NCBI GenBank assembly: GCA_964454545.1
Contig: CAYVTI010000002.1
Location: 1 to 64,000, forward strand
Reading direction: 5' to 3'
From: JABCZZ01 sp964454545
GTDB lineage: Bacteria > Pseudomonadota > Alphaproteobacteria > Rickettsiales > JABCZZ01
DNA length: 64,000 nucleotides
The notes under the pieces were generated by a model. That model was not told where the DNA came from. It was given only the letters and a program-made list of their open reading frames with translations, and made no database searches. Positions 59,571 through 64,000 of this stretch are shown one piece after another. The stretch's first letter is position 1. Each line of letters opens with the position of its first letter. A program made the translations under genes and the position numbers.

Positions 59571-60890
59571 ATGACTCGCGTAATTATGGTGATTCTGACG
59601 GTTTTTCTCGCGGCTTCCGCCTTTGCGGCAGAGGATACGGTGAAAGTGGTGGCGGTCGTCGGCGATCAGGTCATATCGTCGATTGATCTGGATGATCGCA
59701 TGTCTCTGGTCATGGCTACCACCGGCATACCGGATGCGCCTGAAACCCGTGCGCGGCTTATTCCCCAGGTGCTGCACCAGCTGGTTGATGAGAAGCTGCA
59801 GATGCAGGATGCGGCCGCGAATAACATCACGATCAGTGATGAGAAGCTGCATGAAATGCTTGCGAAGATAGAAAAGCAGAACGGCAAGCCGCCGGGAAGT
59901 CTTGAGCAGTTCATTGAAAGCAGGGGCGTTTCCAAAAATTCCTTTTTTGCGCAGATACGCGCACAGGCGGCATGGGCGGAAATCATCGGCAAAAAGATCC
60001 GGCCGAGAATCAAGGTGAGCGATCAGGAAGTGGCGCGCTATGTGGTAAAGCACAAGGTCGTGCCCGGCGACAATCAACAGGATAAAGAGGTCTTTATAGC
60101 CACCATAGTCCTGCCGGTGGATTCCCCGCGCAATGAAACATCCGTGCGCAAGGTCGCGGACAAGCTTTACGAAGAAATCCGCGCAGGCGTGAAATTTGAC
60201 GCGGTAGCGGGGCAGTTCTCGTCTCTGGGCAGCAGCAAGGCCGCCGATCCCTTCTGGGTGGAAATGGGCCAGCTGGATCCGGCGATAGCTGCAGCGCTTG
60301 CCAGGATTGCGAAAGGCGGAATTACGGAACCGGTCAAGACGGAGAACGGCTACCAGATTATAAAGCTGGTGGATATGCGCGTAAAACCGGGTGAAACGGA
60401 CGCCGCTGAAGCCGGTGCGGACCCTAAATCCCGTATGGAGCTGGCCTTCAGGCAGGTCATCATCAGCCCGAAAGCAGGGGCAAAAAATAACGATGCTGGA
60501 AGCCAGATGAAAATCGCAAAAGAAATGGCCGCCCAGCGCGGATGGTGTAAAGAGAAAGCGCTGCCGTCTGCAGCCGCGTCTCAGGATATGGACGTAAAAG
60601 AATCCTTTATCCGCCGTATTTCCACGGATGTGCCGGATAAATTGCGCGATATTCTGGCGGGCATGAAAGTGGGAGGCGTTTCGGAACCCATGCCGACCCC
60701 GGAAGGCGTAAGGCTTTTTGCGTTGTGCGAACGCACGGAACTGCCGCCTGAGAAACCGGCTGAAAAGGCGCAGGCGGTACCGGACGAGGTGGCGCGGCAA
60801 GAGATTTATACGGAAAAACTGGAACTTGAAGCGCAGAAATACATGCGTAACCTGAGAAGAGACGCGTTTATAGAACTGCGCGGGTTATAA
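59571..60890 (+). CDS. surA: Peptidyl-prolyl isomerase/chaperone SurA
   Basis: 439 residues from ATG 59571, with GAGAGG six bases upstream. Signal peptide (TRVIMVILTVFLAASAFAAED), SurA N-domain (VAVVGDQVISSIDLDDRMSLV, LIPQVLHQLVDEKLQMQDA), then a parvulin domain (VFIATIVLPVDSP, FDAVAGQFSSLGSSKAADPFWVEMGQL, GGITEPVKTENGYQIIKLVDM) and a degenerate second one. Assists outer-membrane proteins including LptD, encoded 10 bases upstream. Confidence 0.92.
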   Translation: MTRVIMVILTVFLAASAFAAEDTVKVVAVVGDQVISSIDLDDRMSLVMATTGIPDAPETRARLIPQVLHQLVDEKLQMQDAAANNITISDEKLHEMLAKIEKQNGKPPGSLEQFIESRGVSKNSFFAQIRAQAAWAEIIGKKIRPRIKVSDQEVARYVVKHKVVPGDNQQDKEVFIATIVLPVDSPRNETSVRKVADKLYEEIRAGVKFDAVAGQFSSLGSSKAADPFWVEMGQLDPAIAAALARIAKGGITEPVKTENGYQIIKLVDMRVKPGETDAAEAGADPKSRMELAFRQVIISPKAGAKNNDAGSQMKIAKEMAAQRGWCKEKALPSAAASQDMDVKESFIRRISTDVPDKLRDILAGMKVGGVSEPMPTPEGVRLFALCERTELPPEKPAEKAQAVPDEVARQEIYTEKLELEAQKYMRNLRRDAFIELRGL

Positions 60891-60897
60891 TTTTACT

Positions 60898-61569
60898 ATG
60901 ACTAAAAAATCATCAGGCAAATCGTCGCGCGGCATAGTGGTGCGCGTAAAAAGCGCCAGCGGGCGCAGCACGTCCTCCACGCGCTGGCTGCAGAGGCAGC
61001 TGAATGATCCTTATGTATCAAAGGCAAAAAGAGAAGGCTACCGCTCGCGCGCCGCCTATAAGCTGATTGAGCTCGATGAAAAATTCCATTTCCTCAAGGC
61101 GGGGAAGAAAATCGTCGATCTGGGCGCAGCGCCGGGCGGCTGGTCGCAGGTTGCGGTGCAAAAATGCGGCGAGGGCAATGTGGCAGGTATTGATCTGCTC
61201 GAAATCCCTCCTGTTCCGGGCGCTATCCTGTTGCAGATGGATTTCATGGAGGATGCGGCGCCCGATGCCCTCAAAGCGCTCATGGGCAGGGCGGATATCG
61301 TGCTCTCTGATATGGCTCCCAATGCCTCAGGACAACCCGATTTGGATCATATGCGCATCTTGATACTGGTGGAAGCGGCGTTTGAATTCGCGGTTGAGGT
61401 GCTCAAGCCCGGCGGCGTTTTTGTCGCTAAAGTCTGGCAGGGGGGCACGGAGCACAAGCTGCTTGAGCGCATGAAAAAGAATTTTGCTGCAGTGCGGCAT
61501 GCAAAACCCAAGGCTTCACGGCAGGATTCGGCGGAAACCTTCGTAGTGGCGACCGGGTTTAAAGGATAA
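60898..61569 (+). CDS. rlmE: 23S rRNA 2'-O-methyltransferase RlmE
   Basis: 223 residues. Methylates U2552 of 23S rRNA. After a basic tail (STRWLQRQLNDPYVSKAKREGYRSRAAYKLIELDEK, catalytic Lys), the SAM site is VDLGAAPGGWSQVA, then LSDMAPNASG (Asp), VFVAKVWQGG (Lys) and the closing ETFVVATGF (Glu). 8 bases after surA. Confidence 0.95.
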   Translation: MTKKSSGKSSRGIVVRVKSASGRSTSSTRWLQRQLNDPYVSKAKREGYRSRAAYKLIELDEKFHFLKAGKKIVDLGAAPGGWSQVAVQKCGEGNVAGIDLLEIPPVPGAILLQMDFMEDAAPDALKALMGRADIVLSDMAPNASGQPDLDHMRILILVEAAFEFAVEVLKPGGVFVAKVWQGGTEHKLLERMKKNFAAVRHAKPKASRQDSAETFVVATGFKG

Positions 61570-61590
61570 AAACTGTACTTTTTCCTGAAA

Positions 61591-62544
61591 ATGGCTAACA
61601 TGCGCCGTATGACTGAAGAAAGCGCTCCCCAAATCAAGCTCGCAAGGCCTGCCTGGATCAAGGTGAAAGCCCCGGTTTCCGCCGAATACCAGGCGACGCG
61701 CGACGTCATACGCAGCCTGAAACTCAACACGGTCTGTGAAGAGGCGGCTTGCCCGAATATCGGCGAATGCTGGAGCAAGAAACATGCGACCGTCATGATC
61801 ATGGGCGATACCTGCACCCGCGCCTGCGCGTTCTGCAACGTGAAGACCGGCGTGCCTGGCGCGCTCAACCCGCATGAGCCGGATAATCTTGCCGAAGCTA
61901 TAGCGCGGCTGGAGCTGAGCCATGTCGTCGTTACCTCGGTGGATCGCGACGATTTGCCGGACGGCGGCGCAGCGCATTTTGCCGAATGCATCGCAAAAAT
62001 CCGCCTGAAATCCCCGGACACCACGATCGAAGTGCTGACGCCCGATTTCCTGCGCAAGGAGGCTTCCATTGCCGTGGTGACGAGGGCGCGGCCCGATGTC
62101 TATAACCACAATATCGAGACGGTGCCGAGGCTTTACAAGGCCATCCGTCCCGGAGCGCGTTATTTTAATTCCCTGCACCTGCTCAAGACCGTTAAGGAAA
62201 TCGATCCTTCCATCTTTACTAAATCGGGTCTTATGGTAGGGCTTGGCGAGGAGAAAGAGGAAGTGCTACAAGTGATGGACGATCTGCGAGCTGCCGATGT
62301 GGATTTTATCACTATCGGCCAGTATCTTCAGCCTACGCCGGAGCATGCGAAAATCCAGTCCTACGTCAGTCTCGAGGATTTCGATTATTATGCGAGAATG
62401 GCGCGCGCCAAGGGGTTTCTGATGGCGGCGTCCAGCCCGCTCACCCGCTCTTCCTATCACGCGGGCGAAGATTTCGAAAAGATGAAGAAGGCGAGGGAAT
62501 TCAAACTGGCGGCGCAGGCTCCCTTAAGCCATGCCGCGCTTTAA
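61591..62544 (+). CDS. lipA: Lipoyl synthase
   Basis: 317 residues. Radical-SAM enzyme that adds two sulfurs to octanoyl groups on lipoate-dependent enzymes such as the 2-oxoglutarate dehydrogenase complex. Auxiliary cluster Cys in CEEAACPNIGECW, radical-SAM Cys in CTRACAFCNV, then SVDRDDLPDGGA, HNIETVPRLY and RSSYHAG. Overlaps truA by 14 bases. Confidence 0.97.
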   Translation: MANMRRMTEESAPQIKLARPAWIKVKAPVSAEYQATRDVIRSLKLNTVCEEAACPNIGECWSKKHATVMIMGDTCTRACAFCNVKTGVPGALNPHEPDNLAEAIARLELSHVVVTSVDRDDLPDGGAAHFAECIAKIRLKSPDTTIEVLTPDFLRKEASIAVVTRARPDVYNHNIETVPRLYKAIRPGARYFNSLHLLKTVKEIDPSIFTKSGLMVGLGEEKEEVLQVMDDLRAADVDFITIGQYLQPTPEHAKIQSYVSLEDFDYYARMARAKGFLMAASSPLTRSSYHAGEDFEKMKKAREFKLAAQAPLSHAAL

Positions 62545-63274
62545 GCTGACCATAGAGTATGACGGGACAGGGCTCGCAGGCTGGCAACGGCAGAAGGATT
62601 GCCCGACGATACAGGGACATCTGGAAGCGGCGGCAGAAAAACTTACCGGAAAATTTCAGGAAATAACGGCCGCCGGGCGTACGGACGCGGGCGTGCATGC
62701 GCTCGCGCAGGTGGCGCATATCGATATCGAACGCGATATGACCAGCTATAGCGTCATGCACGGGCTTAACCACCACCTGCTGCCGCTTACCATGCAGATT
62801 GTGGTGACGGGCGCCGAGCAGGCAAGTGAGGATTTCCATGCCCGTTTTTCCGCGACGAAACGTTCCTATTTTTATCGCATCGTCAATCGCCAGGCGAGAC
62901 TTGCCATCGACCTGAAACGGGCGTGGCATATCCCTGAAACACTCAATGATAGCGCAATGCGCGCCGCCGCACAACTTTTAGTTGGAATGCATGATTTTAA
63001 CACCTTCCGCAGTAGCCAGTGCCAGTCGAAATCTCCCCTGAAAACCCTTGAAAAGCTGGATGTGGAACGCCGGGGGGAGGAAATTATTATAGTTGCGGAA
63101 GCGATTTCGTTCCTGCACCACCAGGTGCGTAACATGGTGGGCGCTTTGCGGTGCATAGGCAATGGAAAATGGACGCAGGCCGATCTGCTGGCGGCGCTTG
63201 CGGCCAGGGATCGCGCAAAAGGCGCGGAAACCGCTCCTGCGCAAGGATTATATCTCAGTAAAGTGCATTATTAA
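62531..63274 (+). CDS. truA: tRNA pseudouridine(38-40) synthase TruA
   Basis: 247 residues. AAGRTDAGVHALAQVAHIDIE has the catalytic Asp; FSATKRSYFYRIVNRQ, GMHDFNTFRSSQCQSKSPLKTLEKLDVER and ISFLHHQVRNMVGAL are the other family segments. Modifies the anticodon arm of tRNAs. ATG 62531 is within the end of lipA. Confidence 0.96.
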   Translation: MPRFKLTIEYDGTGLAGWQRQKDCPTIQGHLEAAAEKLTGKFQEITAAGRTDAGVHALAQVAHIDIERDMTSYSVMHGLNHHLLPLTMQIVVTGAEQASEDFHARFSATKRSYFYRIVNRQARLAIDLKRAWHIPETLNDSAMRAAAQLLVGMHDFNTFRSSQCQSKSPLKTLEKLDVERRGEEIIIVAEAISFLHHQVRNMVGALRCIGNGKWTQADLLAALAARDRAKGAETAPAQGLYLSKVHY

Positions 63275-63500
63275 TGATTATTGTAAAAATTACTTATAAT
63301 TGAAACAATTATGCAACAGTTCCTGGATTAAAATAAAATATGCGGAATACTGTTCTCATATTACTTTTTGTTTGATTATAAGATGTGCTAGAGGCATAAA
63401 TATACTATTAATGTGCGACGCCCAAGAGTAAATTAACTATTGTTTTACCTTTGTGCACTAGACTGCAGATACGCAAAACCCAAACCTAAGGAGCAGGTGA

Positions 63501-64000
63501 ATGTCAGTACTGAACCCAAGCAGCATAAGGAAGAGCGAAGACGGTTTCACCCTCATCGAGCTTTCCATCGTTTTAGTCATCATAGGCCTCATCGTCGGCG
63601 GCATCCTGACCGGCCAGGACCTGATCAAGGCCGCAGAACAACGCGCTACGCTTGCCCAGATTGAAAAATATAACACCGCGGTGAATACCTTCCGCAATAA
63701 GTTCGGTGGCATACCAGGGGATTTGGCCGCAGGAACGGCGGCGAACTTTGGTCTTTATTCTCTCACTGCCGGCGCTCCGTGTGCTACGCTCGGTACCGCC
63801 GGATGTGAAGATGGCAACGGGCTTCTTGAGGGCGCTGGTGCCGGAGCTTTGGTATTCCAGGGCGAAACCGTATTGTTTTTCCGTCACCTGTCAGACGCCA
63901 ATCTTATTGACGGCAGCTTTTCGGCGGTTGGTGCGGCAGCCGGCACAATAACAGCCAACGGCGCTATAGGAGCCGCTACTGGCCCTGGTGCGGTAAGCGG
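63501..64000 (+). CDS. Type IV pilin-like prepilin, 3' end beyond the window
   Basis: ATG at 63501 with AAGGAG seven bases upstream. Leader of 14 residues ending RKSEDG, then FTLIELSIVLVIIGLIVGGI, the prepilin motif with cleavage after Gly and Glu at +5, then LIKAAEQRATLAQIEKYNTAVNTFRNKFGGIPGDL, a pattern of alphaproteobacterial pseudopilins. 166 residues are visible and the frame is still open at the end. The 226-base gap before it is AT-rich (TATAAT at 63295-63300) and holds no other gene that I can see. Confidence 0.88.
   Translation, partial: MSVLNPSSIRKSEDGFTLIELSIVLVIIGLIVGGILTGQDLIKAAEQRATLAQIEKYNTAVNTFRNKFGGIPGDLAAGTAANFGLYSLTAGAPCATLGTAGCEDGNGLLEGAGAGALVFQGETVLFFRHLSDANLIDGSFSAVGAAAGTITANGAIGAATGPGAVS

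Noticed and set aside
59535..60800. Leftward open frame of 421 codons opposite surA
   Set aside because: Shadow of surA; the translation is rich in His, Arg and Phe with no family features, and surA is certain.
1..64000. tRNA, rRNA genes or CRISPR arrays
   Set aside because: I saw no CCA-proximal GGTTCGAATC-type T-loops, no rRNA stretches and no regularly spaced direct repeats.

Overview
The window reads as draft, scaffolded chromosome of a flagellated, aerobic, diderm alphaproteobacterium that I cannot place to genus. Pointers to the class are a fused IspDF, a tadE/tadF/tadG-like pilus block, an LdtR-like MarR regulator, nuoJKLMN followed directly by a short (no HTH) birA, FlgJ reduced to its rod-binding domain, and tkt-gap-pgk in a row. 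The respiratory-complex genes are split: nuoJKLMN lies at 12-18 kb, while nuoH and nuoI lie at 54-57 kb with a DedA gene and a DNA methylase between them. Most genes are housekeeping and GC-rich; a few AT-rich accessory genes stand out.

Layout. 0-5.5 kb: a prepilin-like fragment running off the left edge, a GT-C-like membrane protein, an OmpA-domain protein, a small secreted protein, and a PLP decarboxylase (histidine decarboxylase type) coupled to a double-ACT protein. 5.5-9 kb: dnaE. 9-12 kb: Tad pilins. 12-18.6 kb: nuoJKLMN-birA. 18.6-23.9 kb: a broken small gene, sucA (with an in-frame palindromic insertion), an EnvC-like amidase activator and an unknown gene. 24-32 kb: a flagellar block flgI-flgJ-(flgN-like)-flgK-flgL-fliW-fliB, headed by a good sigma-54-type promoter. 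31.9-37.6 kb: leftward ispDF-pgpA, an LdtR-like regulator, HAD phosphatase, D-amino-acid aminotransferase and a Kef-type antiporter. 37.6-42 kb: an SDR, a structured-RNA candidate leading into two tiny coupled ORFs, then leftward tsaB, dprA, plsY, ruvX. 42-46.3 kb: gatC-gatA-[two accessory genes]-gatB. 46.3-50.7 kb: tkt-gap-pgk. 50.8-57 kb: an RND pump, nuoH, dedA, methylase and a nuoI that crosses an assembly gap. 57-64 kb: lptD-surA-rlmE-lipA-truA and the start of a type IV pilin-like gene.

The most interesting material is outside the core genes. (1) A gene with a HEPN-like R-x4-H motif and a DUF559 (Vsr-like PD-(D/E)xK) nuclease are inserted between gatA and gatB with 4-base overlaps at every junction; the nuclease gene is bracketed by, and translates through, GC-rich palindromic repeats. 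(2) A compact RNA with a 13-bp closing stem and a terminator-like hairpin sits immediately before a 23-codon ORF that overlaps a 75-codon ORF. (3) Several unrelated families of imperfect palindromes built from short repeated words occur, one of them in frame inside sucA, another filling the whole ruvX/gatC divergent region, and another separating a perfect Shine-Dalgarno from the RND pump. (4) The 10-N gap inside nuoI joins two contig ends that encode the same 22 residues with only about 71% base identity, so the right-hand 7.5 kb may come from a different organism or locus.

All calls are from reading the sequence and remembered family motifs; no database search was possible.
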